Assembly (NCBI GenBank): GCA_963753905.1
Contig: CAVWDZ010000002.1
Span: 62,001 to 126,000 of the forward strand
Length of the DNA stretch: 64,000 nt
DNA from: Bog-756 sp963753905
Lineage (GTDB): Bacteria > Actinomycetota > Acidimicrobiia > Acidimicrobiales > RAAP-2
Direction of reading: 5' to 3'
The notes beneath the pieces were generated by a model. That model was given only the letters and a program-made list of their open reading frames with translations, was not told where the DNA came from and ran no database searches. This document shows positions 37,104-51,230 of the stretch, piece after piece; positions within the stretch are counted from its first letter, which is position 1; each line of letters opens with the position of its first letter. The position numbers and the translations under genes are program-made.

Positions 37104-38072
37104 TCAGTCCACCTCCTTGCGGAAGTGGGGGGTCTCGTGGTGCTCGCGGGTACGGCGCTCGATCTCCTCGTCCTCGCTCAGGATGCGCTCGAGCTCGTCG
37201 GGCACGGCCGGTGGGGCGGCGATGTCGGCGGCCGACCGGTCGACCAGGCCGTCGGGAACGTCGGTCTCCGTGGCGTCCGCGTCGAGGGTCACCACACTGC
37301 CCGGTGCACCCTGCTCGGCACGGCGTCTGCCGCCACCGGCGGTGATCAGGCGACGCGGCGCGGCATCGCCGGACTGGCCGGACGTCTCGCCCACGGCCAT
37401 GGCCGCCTCGCGGGTGATCTTGTCCTCGGTCGAGATCTTGTAGGGGAGGATGTCACCCTTGTAGATCCAGACCTTCACACCGATCCGCCCGTAGGTGGTC
37501 TTGGCCTCGCGGAACCCGTAGTCGATGTCGGCCCGGAGGGTGTGCAGCGGCACCCGGCCCTCGCGATAGGACTCCTTGCGGGACATCTCCGATCCGCCCA
37601 GGCGGCCCGCGCACTGGACCCGGACCCCGACCGCGCCCGCCTTCTGCACGGTCTGGATGGAGCGCTTCATCGCCCGGCGGAAGGCCACCCGGCGGGCCAG
37701 CTGGTCGCAGATCCCCTGGGCGATCAGCGCGGCGTCGAGCTCGGGCTGCTTGATCTCCTGGATGTTGAGCTGGATCCGGTTGTTGAGGCCGGTGATCTCC
37801 TCGATCCGCTTCTTCAGACGGTCGGCCTCGGCGCCGCGCCGGCCGATGACGATGCCGGGGCGGGCGGTGTGGATGTCCACCCGGAGCCGGTCCCGGGTGC
37901 GCTCGATCTCGATGCGGCTGACCGCGGCGGATTCGAGCTGGGACATCAGGTAGTCACGGATCTCCCAGTCCTCGATCACGCAGTTCTGATAGTTGCGCTC
38001 CTCGAACCACCGCGACTTCCAGTCCGTGGTCACCCCGAGTCGGAACCCGTACGGGTTCACTTTCTGGCCCAT
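37104..38072 (-). CDS. rpsC: Ribosomal protein S3 (uS3) with C-terminal extension
   Basis: A 322-residue protein; family members are usually 210-280. MGQKVNPYGFRLGVTTDWKSRWF, the KH-domain motif GIVIGRRGAEADRLKKRIEEITG and GRIGVKVWIYKGDILPYK form the normal part up to about residue 212. The following 110 residues are a low-complexity tail with an acidic end (LERILSEDEEIERRTREHHE). S3 lines the mRNA entry channel and has helicase activity there. It starts right at the rplV stop. Confidence 0.95.
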   Translation of the reverse strand: MGQKVNPYGFRLGVTTDWKSRWFEERNYQNCVIEDWEIRDYLMSQLESAAVSRIEIERTRDRLRVDIHTARPGIVIGRRGAEADRLKKRIEEITGLNNRIQLNIQEIKQPELDAALIAQGICDQLARRVAFRRAMKRSIQTVQKAGAVGVRVQCAGRLGGSEMSRKESYREGRVPLHTLRADIDYGFREAKTTYGRIGVKVWIYKGDILPYKISTEDKITREAAMAVGETSGQSGDAAPRRLITAGGGRRRAEQGAPGSVVTLDADATETDVPDGLVDRSAADIAAPPAVPDELERILSEDEEIERRTREHHETPHFRKEVD

Positions 38073-38765
38073 CTAGTTGCCCTTCTCCTCGGTGCTGTCG
38101 TCCCCGGTGTCGGTCTCGTCGGTGTCGGTCTCGTCGGTGTCGGTCTCGTCGCCGGCGTCGCCGACGACCTCGTCGCCCGGTTCCGCATCGGTCTCGCTGT
38201 CGGTGTCCGCATCGGTCTCGGTCACCTCGTCGACGGTCTCGGCGGTCGGTTCTGCGAACTCCTCGGTCTCGGTGGCCGGTGCTGCGGGCACCACGGTCTC
38301 GGGGGTGGTCGCCGCCTGCTGGCGCCGGCGCGATCCGGCGACCCGGCGCGAGCGCTGGGAACCGCCGGCCGACTGCTTGGCCCGTTGGCGGGCGATGCGC
38401 TCGTCGGGCATCCGACTCACGATCACGGTGATGTGGGAGGTGCGCTTGCGGATTCGGGTGGCCCTGCCCCGGGCCCGGGGGCGCCAGCGCTTGAGGGTGC
38501 TGCCCTCGTCCGCGTAGCACGCCGAGACGTAGAGCTCCTCTGCGGCCAGCCCGTCGTTGTGGACCGCGTTGGCCACAGCGGACGCAAGCACCTTGCCGAC
38601 GAGGACGGCGGCGTCGCGGTCGCCGTTCGCCAGGATCTCGGTGGCCAGTGCAACGTCACGGCCGCGGATGAGGTCCAGGACCTGGCGCACCTTGTTGGCC
38701 GGCGCATGGCTGTGGCGGAGCACGGCACGGGTGCCCTCACGCTGGTCGACGGTCAGTCCGGGCAC
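38073..38765 (-). CDS. rplV: Ribosomal protein L22 (uL22) with very acidic tail
   Basis: A 230-residue protein; typical L22 is 110-130. The core RAVLRHSHAPANKVRQVLDLIRG, LVGKVLASAVANAVHN and RWRPRARGRATRIRKRTSHITVIV is complete by about residue 120. A basic linker follows, then some 85 residues rich in Asp, Glu and Thr, ending in repeats of DETDT. L22 lines the exit tunnel and has its C-terminus near the surface. The start is GTG at 38765. Confidence 0.95.
   Translation of the reverse strand: MPGLTVDQREGTRAVLRHSHAPANKVRQVLDLIRGRDVALATEILANGDRDAAVLVGKVLASAVANAVHNDGLAAEELYVSACYADEGSTLKRWRPRARGRATRIRKRTSHITVIVSRMPDERIARQRAKQSAGGSQRSRRVAGSRRRQQAATTPETVVPAAPATETEEFAEPTAETVDEVTETDADTDSETDAEPGDEVVGDAGDETDTDETDTDETDTGDDSTEEKGN
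38106..38150 (-). repeat. Three perfect 15-bp tandem repeats inside rplV
   Basis: The plus-strand unit GGTGTCGGTCTCGTC occurs three times without a mismatch, coding three DETDT units in the L22 tail. Because the unit is a multiple of three, copy changes keep the frame. Confidence 0.95.
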
Positions 38766-38766
38766 G

Positions 38767-39045
38767 TCAGCGCCTTCCTGCCCGCTCTTGACCTGCGTGG
38801 AACTTGAAGGTCCGGGTCGGGGCGAATTCTCCGAGCTTGTGGCCGACCATCGACTCGGTCACGTAGACCGGGATGTGCTTGCGGCCGTCGTGGACGGCAA
38901 TCGTGTGGCCGACCATGTCCGGGATGATGGTCGAACGTCGTGACCAGGTCTTGATGACCTTCTTGTCGCCGGCCGCGTTGAGCACATCGACCTTCTTGAG
39001 CAGATGGTCGTCGACGAACGGGCCTTTCTTGAGGCTGCGGGGCAT
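38767..39045 (-). CDS. rpsS: Ribosomal protein S19 (uS19)
   Basis: A 92-residue head protein. MPRSLKKGPFVDDHLLKKVD, WSRRSTIIPDMVGHTIAVHDGRKHIPVYV and MVGHKLGEFAPTRTFKFHAG are family hallmarks. It ends one base before the rplV start. Confidence 0.98.
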   Translation of the reverse strand: MPRSLKKGPFVDDHLLKKVDVLNAAGDKKVIKTWSRRSTIIPDMVGHTIAVHDGRKHIPVYVTESMVGHKLGEFAPTRTFKFHAGQERAGRR

Positions 39046-39068
39046 GGCGTCTCGTTCCTCTGTCTTCC

Positions 39069-39905
39069 CTAGCGGCGCGCGCCGCGGGTGCGGCGCCTGC
39101 GGACGATCATCTTGTCGGAGTCCTTGCCCCGGGCCCTCGTACGGCCCTCCGGCTGGCCCCAGGGAGAGACGGGGTGGCGACCTCCGGAGGTCTTCCCCTC
39201 GCCACCACCCAGCGGGTGGTCGACCGGGTTCATGGCCACACCACGGGTCTGGGGACGGACACCCTTCCAGCGGTTGCGGCCGGCCTTGCCGATCTTGACC
39301 AGCTCGGCCTCCGAATTACCGACAACGCCCAGGGTGGCCCGGCAGTCGATCGGGACCCTGCGCATCTCGGTCGAGGGGAGCCGGAGGGTGGCGAATGCGC
39401 CCTCCTTCGCCACCAGCTGGACGCTCATGCCCGCCCCACGGGCCATCTTTCCGCCGGCACCGGCTCGGAGCTCGACGTTGTGGACGACGGACCCGACCGG
39501 GATGAAGCGCAGTGGCAGGGCGTTGCCCGGTCGGATCTCGGCACCCTGGCCGGACTGGATCCGGTCGCCCACCGAAACCTGGGCCGGGGCGAGGATGTAG
39601 CGCTTCTCCCCGTCGAGATAGTGGAGGAGGGCGATCCGGGCGTTCCGGTTCGGGTCGTACTCGATCGAGGCGACCTTGGCCGGGATCCCGTCCTTGTCCC
39701 GCTTGAAGTCGACGATCCGGTACTGCTGCTTGTGGCCGCCGCCGCGATGGCGAGCCGTCTTGCGCCCGTGGTTGTTGCGGCCGCCGGTGGACGGCTTCGG
39801 CGAGAGCAGCGACTTCTCGGGTCGGTCGCGGGTGATCTCGGCGAAGTCCGACACGGTCTGGAAGCGCCGGCCGGCGCTGGTGGGTTTGCGTGAACGAAGT
39901 GCCAT
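39069..39905 (-). CDS. rplB: Ribosomal protein L2 (uL2)
   Basis: A 278-residue protein near the peptidyl transferase centre. GGRNNHGRKTARHRGGGHKQQYRIVDFKR and the conserved GVAMNPVDHPLGGGEGKTSGGRHPVSPWG (with the key His) are present. The ATG is at 39905; the frame is open upstream only as a shadow of rplW. Confidence 0.98.
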   Translation of the reverse strand: MALRSRKPTSAGRRFQTVSDFAEITRDRPEKSLLSPKPSTGGRNNHGRKTARHRGGGHKQQYRIVDFKRDKDGIPAKVASIEYDPNRNARIALLHYLDGEKRYILAPAQVSVGDRIQSGQGAEIRPGNALPLRFIPVGSVVHNVELRAGAGGKMARGAGMSVQLVAKEGAFATLRLPSTEMRRVPIDCRATLGVVGNSEAELVKIGKAGRNRWKGVRPQTRGVAMNPVDHPLGGGEGKTSGGRHPVSPWGQPEGRTRARGKDSDKMIVRRRRTRGARR

Positions 39906-39921
39906 GGTCGGTCCCGGTCCC

Positions 39922-40212
39922 TCAGTTCTCGAACAGGTCGATCGAGTCACCCGGTGCGAGGGTGACGATGGCCCGCTTGGTGTCCGGGCGGTGGCCGAAG
40001 CCGCCGCCCTTCCGGTTGCGCTTGGTCTTGCCCTTGCGATTGAGGGTGTTGACGTTGACCACCCGCACGCTGAAGGCCTGCTCGACGGCGTGCCGCACAT
40101 CGATCTTGGTGGCCGACTTGTCGACCACGAAGACGTAGACGTTGTCGTCCATCAGGGTGTAGGACTTCTCGGACACGACCGGACGGATGAGGACGTTGTG
40201 GGGATCCCTCAC
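39922..40212 (-). CDS. rplW: Ribosomal protein L23 (uL23)
   Basis: A 96-residue tunnel-exit protein that docks trigger factor and SRP. RDPHNVLIRPVVSEKSYTLMDDNVYVFVVDKSATKIDVRHAVE and NTLNRKGKTKRNRKG are conserved. The GTG at 40212 overlaps the rplD stop (GTGA). Confidence 0.97.
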   Translation of the reverse strand: MRDPHNVLIRPVVSEKSYTLMDDNVYVFVVDKSATKIDVRHAVEQAFSVRVVNVNTLNRKGKTKRNRKGGGFGHRPDTKRAIVTLAPGDSIDLFEN

Positions 40213-41045
40213 GACGGGTCCTCCTCTGGCTCTGGTTCGCTCTCGGCGTCTTCGCTCCCGGCGTCACCGGCTCCGTCGCTCCCGGTCTCGACCGCCCCTG
40301 TCTCCGCCTCGACGTCCGCCAGTGCCGGGGCATCCCCGTCGGCGTCGGTCCGGAGGCCGGTCCGGCCGGTCGGGAGGGTCTCGTCGGTGAAGACGATCCA
40401 ATCGTTGACCAGGATGTCGTAGGCGTTGAGCTCGCTGCTCGCGATGGACTGGATCTCTGGGAGGTTCCCGAACGAGCGGTCAGCGATGCCGTCCTCCTGG
40501 CCGAGGACCACCAGCACCCTGCCGGTCAGCTCGAGGGCCGCCAGGGAGGCCAGCGCCGCCTTGGTGCTGGGCTCGTCGAAGCCCCAGGCGTCGACGAGCG
40601 CGACCCTGCCCTGGGAGGCGCGATCCGAGAGCGCTGAGCGCAGGGCCAGCTGGACCATCTTCTTCGGGGTCCGCTGGGCATAGGAGCGGGGCTTCGGGCC
40701 GAGGGCCACGCCGCCGCCCACCCAGATCGGTGACCGGGTCGAGCCGGCACGGGCACGACCGGTGCCCTTCTGACGGAAGGGCTTGGTCCCGCCGCCGCGG
40801 ACCTCGGACCTGGTCTTGGTCGACTGGGTGCCGGAGCGGGCGGCAGCCAGCTGGGCGGTCACCACCTGGTGGAGCACTGCCAGATTGGGTTCGATGCCGA
40901 AGGTCTCCGGATCGAGGCCGACCTCGCCCAGGTCGGCACCCTCGCTCGACCGGCGGGTCACCGTCCGGTGCTCGGGCTCGGGGCGCAGGAACCGCCGGAT
41001 CTCGGCAGGCCCGGCAGTCTCGAGGTCGATGGTGCCGGGCGTCAT
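40209..41045 (-). CDS. rplD: Ribosomal protein L4 (uL4) with acidic tail
   Basis: A 278-residue protein; L4 is usually 200-220. The core HQVVTAQLAAARSGTQSTKTRSEVRGGGTKPFRQKGTGRARAG is complete. About 30 extra residues lie at the N-terminus and about 55 at the C-terminus, the latter ending EDAESEPEPEEDPS. L4 lines the exit tunnel and in gamma-proteobacteria represses the S10 operon. The ATG overlaps the rplC stop by 4 nt (ATGA). Confidence 0.95.
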   Translation of the reverse strand: MTPGTIDLETAGPAEIRRFLRPEPEHRTVTRRSSEGADLGEVGLDPETFGIEPNLAVLHQVVTAQLAAARSGTQSTKTRSEVRGGGTKPFRQKGTGRARAGSTRSPIWVGGGVALGPKPRSYAQRTPKKMVQLALRSALSDRASQGRVALVDAWGFDEPSTKAALASLAALELTGRVLVVLGQEDGIADRSFGNLPEIQSIASSELNAYDILVNDWIVFTDETLPTGRTGLRTDADGDAPALADVEAETGAVETGSDGAGDAGSEDAESEPEPEEDPS

Positions 41046-41701
41046 CGGGACGCTCCCTTGACCATCGGTGCCTTCACCGCGTCCCGCAGCACGACCATCC
41101 CGCCCCGTGGGCCGGGAACCGCACCCTTGACCAGGACCAGCTCCCGTTCGGGGTCGGCCTGGACGATCTCCAGATTGAGGGTGGTGACCTGCTGGCCGCC
41201 CATCCGACCGGCCATCCGGGTTCCCTTGAAGACCCTGGATGGCGTCGCGCAGGCGCCGACCGAACCCGGGGACCGGTGCTTCTTGTGATTGCCGTGGCTG
41301 GCGCCCTGGCCCTTGAAGTTGTGACGCTTCATCGCGCCGGCGAATCCCTTGCCCTTCGAGACGGCGATGGCGTCCACCATCTCGCCGGCTTCGAGCAGGT
41401 CGGCGGTCAACTGTTGGCCGACCTCGTACTCCGAGGTGTCGTCCAGCCGCAGCTCGACCAGGCGCCTGCCCGGGTCCACTCCGGCCCGGTCGTAGTGGCC
41501 GCGCTCCGGCTTGGTCAGCGACCCGTTGCGACGGTGACCCCAGGTCACCTGCAGGGCGGAATAGCCCTCCTGCTCGGGAGTCTTGATCTGGACGATGCGG
41601 ACCGGTGAGACACGCAGCACCGTCACCGGGATGGCCCGGTGCCGGTCGTCCCAGATCTGGGTCATCCCGACCTTCTCACCCACGATCGCCTTGCTCGCCA
41701 C
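41042..41701 (-). CDS. rplC: Ribosomal protein L3 (uL3)
   Basis: A 219-residue early assembly protein. KAIVGEKVGMTQIWDD, KGKGFAGAMKRHNFKGQGASHGNHKKHRSPGS and RVFKGTRMAGRMGGQQVTTLNLEIV are conserved. The start is GTG at 41701 with an AGAAG purine stretch upstream. It follows a 370-nt gap after rpsJ, which is unusual and probably holds its own control region. Confidence 0.96.
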   Translation of the reverse strand: MASKAIVGEKVGMTQIWDDRHRAIPVTVLRVSPVRIVQIKTPEQEGYSALQVTWGHRRNGSLTKPERGHYDRAGVDPGRRLVELRLDDTSEYEVGQQLTADLLEAGEMVDAIAVSKGKGFAGAMKRHNFKGQGASHGNHKKHRSPGSVGACATPSRVFKGTRMAGRMGGQQVTTLNLEIVQADPERELVLVKGAVPGPRGGMVVLRDAVKAPMVKGASR

Positions 41702-41895
41702 TGGAGCTTCTTCTTTCTCGACTCTCGGTCCACGCCGGCCGGCCTGGATCCACAATTCGTCCTGCGCCGCCGGGCCGACCGGCCGGAGGGCGGTCTCCTC
41801 CACCCGGCACGATCACCCGCGGGTGATGCTCACTCGGTACTCCCCCTGGTCAGACCAGGCGCCTGTCCACCGGCATCCGCCGGCTCGCACGCAGA

Positions 41896-41925
41896 CGCTC
41901 CGCTCGGTTGGACCCGAGCGGAGCG
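41896..41925 (-). other. Perfect 12-bp stem, 6-nt loop hairpin in the rplC leader
   Basis: Minus strand: CGCTCCGCTCGG, loop GTCCAA, CCGAGCGGAGCG. No T-tract follows, so it is not a standard terminator. It is the most stable element in the leader. Confidence 0.85.
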
Positions 41926-42019
41926 CTCGCCTGATTTGGCCCGAGGTCCCCGCCGGCACGGCAGGCGCTCGAACACGTCCCATTCACATGGTGAGCCCGG
42001 GTTCGGGCCGACCGGAAAC

Positions 42020-42046
42020 TCTATACCATCCTGACCGGCCCTTCCA
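42020..42046 (-). promoter_or_regulatory. Candidate extended -10 promoter upstream of rplC
   Basis: Minus strand: TGGTATAGA contains the TGn extension and a TATAGA -10 box. The -35 candidate TGGAAG is weak and only 15 bases away, which an extended -10 can tolerate. It would start a transcript about 310 nt before rplC. Confidence 0.45.
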
Positions 42047-42071
42047 GGCCCACCCGGGCGGCAGGCGGCCC

Positions 42072-42401
42072 TTAGACGGTCTGGATCTTGATCTCGATGT
42101 CCACCCCGGCCGGGAGGTCGAGCCGCTGGAGCGAGTCGACGGTCTTCGGGGTGTGTTCGACGATGTCCACCAGGCGCTTGTGCACCCGCATCTCGAAGTG
42201 CTCGCGGCTGTCCTTGTACTTGTGGGGCGACCGGATCACCGTGTAGCGGTGCTTCTCGGTGGGCAGGGGCACCGGTCCGAGGACCTTGGCCTGGGTGCGG
42301 AGCACCGTCTGGACGATCTTCTCGGTCGACTGGTCGAGGATCTCGTGGTCGTACGCCTTGAGGCGGATCCGGATCTTCTGGCGGGGGCCTTCTGCGGCCA
42401 T
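42072..42401 (-). CDS. rpsJ: Ribosomal protein S10 (uS10)
   Basis: A 109-residue head protein that also joins NusB in antitermination. QKIRIRLKAYDHEILDQSTEKIVQTVLRT, GPVPLPTEKHRYTVIRSPHKYKDSREHFEMRVHKRL and the end are standard. The ATG is at 42401, 43 bp after tuf, so it is cotranscribed with the str operon rather than with rplC. Confidence 0.97.
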   Translation of the reverse strand: MAAEGPRQKIRIRLKAYDHEILDQSTEKIVQTVLRTQAKVLGPVPLPTEKHRYTVIRSPHKYKDSREHFEMRVHKRLVDIVEHTPKTVDSLQRLDLPAGVDIEIKIQTV

Positions 42402-42444
42402 GGTGTCTGGGTCCTCTCGTGGGTGGGGCGGGCGACGGGTGCGG

Positions 42445-43632
42445 CTATTCGAGGATCTTGGTGACCCGGCCCGACGCCACCGTGCGGCCACCCTCGCGGA
42501 TGGCGAACCGCAGCCCCTCGTCCATGGCGATCGGCTTGCCCAGCTCCACCGTCATGTCGGTGTTGTCACCGGGCATGACCATCTCGGTTCCTTCGGGCAG
42601 CGAGATGGTGCCCGTCACGTCGGTCGTCCGGAAGTAGAACTGCGGCCGGTAGTTGGTGAAGAACGGCTTGTGGCGGCCACCCTCGTCCTTGTTCAGCACG
42701 TAGACGGTCGCATCGAACTTGGTGTGCGGGGTGATGGAGCCGGGCTTGCACAGGACCTGTCCGCGCTCGACCTCCTCCTTCTTGGTGCCTCGGAGGAGAG
42801 CACCGACGTTGTCGCCGGCACGGCCCTCGTCGAGCAGCTTCCGGAACATCTCGATGCCGGTCACCACCGTCTTCTGGGTGTCCCGCAGGCCGACGATCTC
42901 GACCTCCTCACCCACCTTGATGATGCCCTGCTCGATCTTGCCGGTGACCACGGTGCCGCGCCCGGTGATCGACATGACGTCCTCGATCGACATCAGGAAG
43001 GGCTTCTCGACGTCACGGATCGGCTCTGGGATGTAGGAGTCGACGGCGTCCATCAACTCGGTGATCTTGCCGGCCCACTCGGCATCGCCCTCCAGGGCCT
43101 TCAGCGCGCTCACCCGGACGATCGGGGTGTCGTCGCCGGGGAACTCGTACTCGTTGAGCAGCTCCCGCACCTCGAGCTCGACCAGGTCGAGCAGCTCCTC
43201 GTCGTCGACCGTGTCGGACTTGTTGAGGGCGACCACGATGAAGGGCACGCCGACCTGACGGGCGAGCAGCACGTGCTCACGGGTCTGGGGCATCGGGCCG
43301 TCGGCGGCCGACACGACCAGGATGGCCCCGTCCACCTGGGCGGCACCGGTGATCATGTTCTTGATGTAGTCGGCATGGCCGGGCATGTCCACGTGGGCGT
43401 AGTGCCGGTTCGGCGTCTCGTACTCGACGTGGGCGATGGAGATGGTGATGCCCCGCTGCTTCTCCTCAGGTGCCTTGTCGATCTGGTCGAAGGGGGTGAA
43501 CGACGTGGTCGGGTCGTTGTCGTGGAGGACCTTGGTGATGGCCGCGGTGAGCGTGGTCTTCCCGTGGTCGATGTGTCCCATCGTCCCGACGTTGACGTGG
43601 GGCTTGGTGCGCTCGAACTTCTGCTTGGCCAT
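42445..43632 (-). CDS. tuf: Elongation factor Tu
   Basis: A 395-residue GTPase that brings aminoacyl-tRNA to the ribosome. G1 is GHIDHGKT (19-26), G3 is DMPGHADYIKNMITGAAQ, G4 NKSD and G5 SALK. Domains 2 and 3 are complete, with a normal C-terminus GRTVASGRVTKILE. A gap of 226 bp separates it from fusA. Confidence 0.98.
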   Translation of the reverse strand: MAKQKFERTKPHVNVGTMGHIDHGKTTLTAAITKVLHDNDPTTSFTPFDQIDKAPEEKQRGITISIAHVEYETPNRHYAHVDMPGHADYIKNMITGAAQVDGAILVVSAADGPMPQTREHVLLARQVGVPFIVVALNKSDTVDDEELLDLVELEVRELLNEYEFPGDDTPIVRVSALKALEGDAEWAGKITELMDAVDSYIPEPIRDVEKPFLMSIEDVMSITGRGTVVTGKIEQGIIKVGEEVEIVGLRDTQKTVVTGIEMFRKLLDEGRAGDNVGALLRGTKKEEVERGQVLCKPGSITPHTKFDATVYVLNKDEGGRHKPFFTNYRPQFYFRTTDVTGTISLPEGTEMVMPGDNTDMTVELGKPIAMDEGLRFAIREGGRTVASGRVTKILE

Positions 43633-43683
43633 GGCTGGGGCAGTGCTCCCTGATCTCGGGCGGTGCCCCCTCGGGCCCGCCGC

Positions 43684-43705
43684 GACGGAGGCGGGTGCCT
43701 CCGTC
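43684..43705 (-). other. Perfect 9-bp hairpin in the fusA-tuf gap
   Basis: Minus strand: GACGGAGGC, loop ACCC, GCCTCCGTC, ending about 52 nt before the tuf start. No T-tract follows. It could protect or process the mRNA and help set a different level of EF-Tu; this is inference. Confidence 0.6.
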
Positions 43706-43858
43706 CTTCCTCGTGTTTCTGTCTCTGCTGTTGTCCGACGATGCTGCTCGGTCTGGTGCTGCTGTGCTGCCTTGTGCTGGTGTGGAACGTCTGGGCGAGG
43801 CGCTCGAGCCGGTGCACGGTGCCGGTGATCCGGTTCCGTGCCACCTGCTCTGTGCCGC

Positions 43859-45955
<2,097 letters not shown>

Positions 45956-46023
45956 GATTGATCAGCTCTCGGGTAGTACTCGTCGCGAACGGCCCGGGTC
46001 CGGGCGGGGTGGGGCGGACCCTC

Positions 46024-46494
46024 CTACCAGCGGTAGTGGGCGAAGGCCTTGTTGGACTCGGCCATCTTGTGCAGGTCCTCGCGCCGCTTGGCCGCAGCCC
46101 CGATGCCGTTCGCCGCGTCCCGGACCTCGTTGGAGAGGCGCTCGGCCATGGTCTTCTCACGGCGCTGCTGGGAGTATCCGACCAGCCACCGGATGGACAG
46201 GGTGGTCGCCCGGCGGGGACGTACCTCGACGGGGACCTGGTAGGTGGCACCGCCGACCCGGCGGCTGCGGACCTCGAGCTCGGGCCGGGTGTTCTCGACC
46301 GCCTTCTTGAGGACCGAGACCGGATCGTTGCCGCTCTTCTCGGCGATGTCGGCGAGGGCGTCGTAGACGATGCGCTCGGCCAGGGTCCGCTTCCCCCGGC
46401 TCAGCACCCGGTTGACCACTTGGGTGACCAGCACCGAGTGGTAGACCGGGTCGGGCATCAGCTCACGTCGTACTGCGGGACCTTTGCGGGGCAC
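46024..46494 (-). CDS. rpsG: Ribosomal protein S7 (uS7)
   Basis: A 156-residue head-organising protein. MPRKGPAVRRELMPDPVY, VLSRGKRTLAERIVYDAL, VRSRRVGGATYQVPVEVRPRRATTLSIRWLV and the end MAESNKAFAHYRW are standard. The GTG at 46494 comes one base after the rpsL stop. Confidence 0.98.
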   Translation of the reverse strand: MPRKGPAVRRELMPDPVYHSVLVTQVVNRVLSRGKRTLAERIVYDALADIAEKSGNDPVSVLKKAVENTRPELEVRSRRVGGATYQVPVEVRPRRATTLSIRWLVGYSQQRREKTMAERLSNEVRDAANGIGAAAKRREDLHKMAESNKAFAHYRW

Positions 46495-46495
46495 G

Positions 46496-46867
<372 letters not shown>

Positions 46868-47014
46868 GCGTGACCTCTAGGTTTTGGACTGCGGGGAGAC
46901 TTCAGGACTCGGCTCTCCGGCAGGACGGATTGCAAGGGGTACTGCACGGACCACCTGCAAAAGCGACCTGCACGCAGGCACGGCGCACCATCGGCGCGCA
47001 GCCGTAGCGACACC

Positions 47015-47043
47015 ATCGTATGGCATCCCCTGCGACCGGGCAA
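47015..47043 (-). promoter_or_regulatory. Promoter of the str operon (rpsL-rpsG-fusA-tuf)
   Basis: Minus strand: TTGCCC, 17 bases, TACGAT, in the 280-bp gap between rpoC and rpsL. It would give a leader of about 140 nt. Confidence 0.6.
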
Positions 47044-47147
47044 GTGCACCCGGGGCAGGAGGACCCTTTGAAGCCGACGTCCGTCCCGGTCGGAGCGTAT
47101 GCGGGCTTACGCCACGCACCACACCCGGCCGTTCGGGACGCCCCCGT

Positions 47148-51229
<4,082 letters not shown>

Positions 51230-51230
<1 letters not shown>

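Larger units (their letters stand above)
41702..42071 (-). promoter_or_regulatory. 370-nt structured leader between rpsJ and rplC
   Basis: This gap interrupts the S10 operon and has no gene. On the minus strand it starts with a candidate extended -10 promoter (42020-42046). It then contains a perfect 12-bp hairpin (41896-41925), a 6-bp stem with a 3-nt loop (41845-41859: CCTGGT, CTG, ACCAGG), and a 16-bp perfect palindrome ATCACCCGCGGGTGAT (41812-41827), then GC-rich sequence up to the rplC start. It looks like an autoregulatory ribosomal-protein leader, but no known family was recognised. An attenuator or RNA-processing region are alternatives. Confidence 0.5.

Noticed and set aside
38077..38150. 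Tandem repeat considered as a CRISPR or mobile-element trace
   Set aside because: Units are 15 bp without spacers, lie in frame in the L22 tail and are explained as coding repeats.
41896..41925. Hairpin considered as a terminator of the str-rpsJ transcript
   Set aside because: No T-tract follows on either strand and about 195 nt of leader lies between it and rplC. Listed as a structural element instead.
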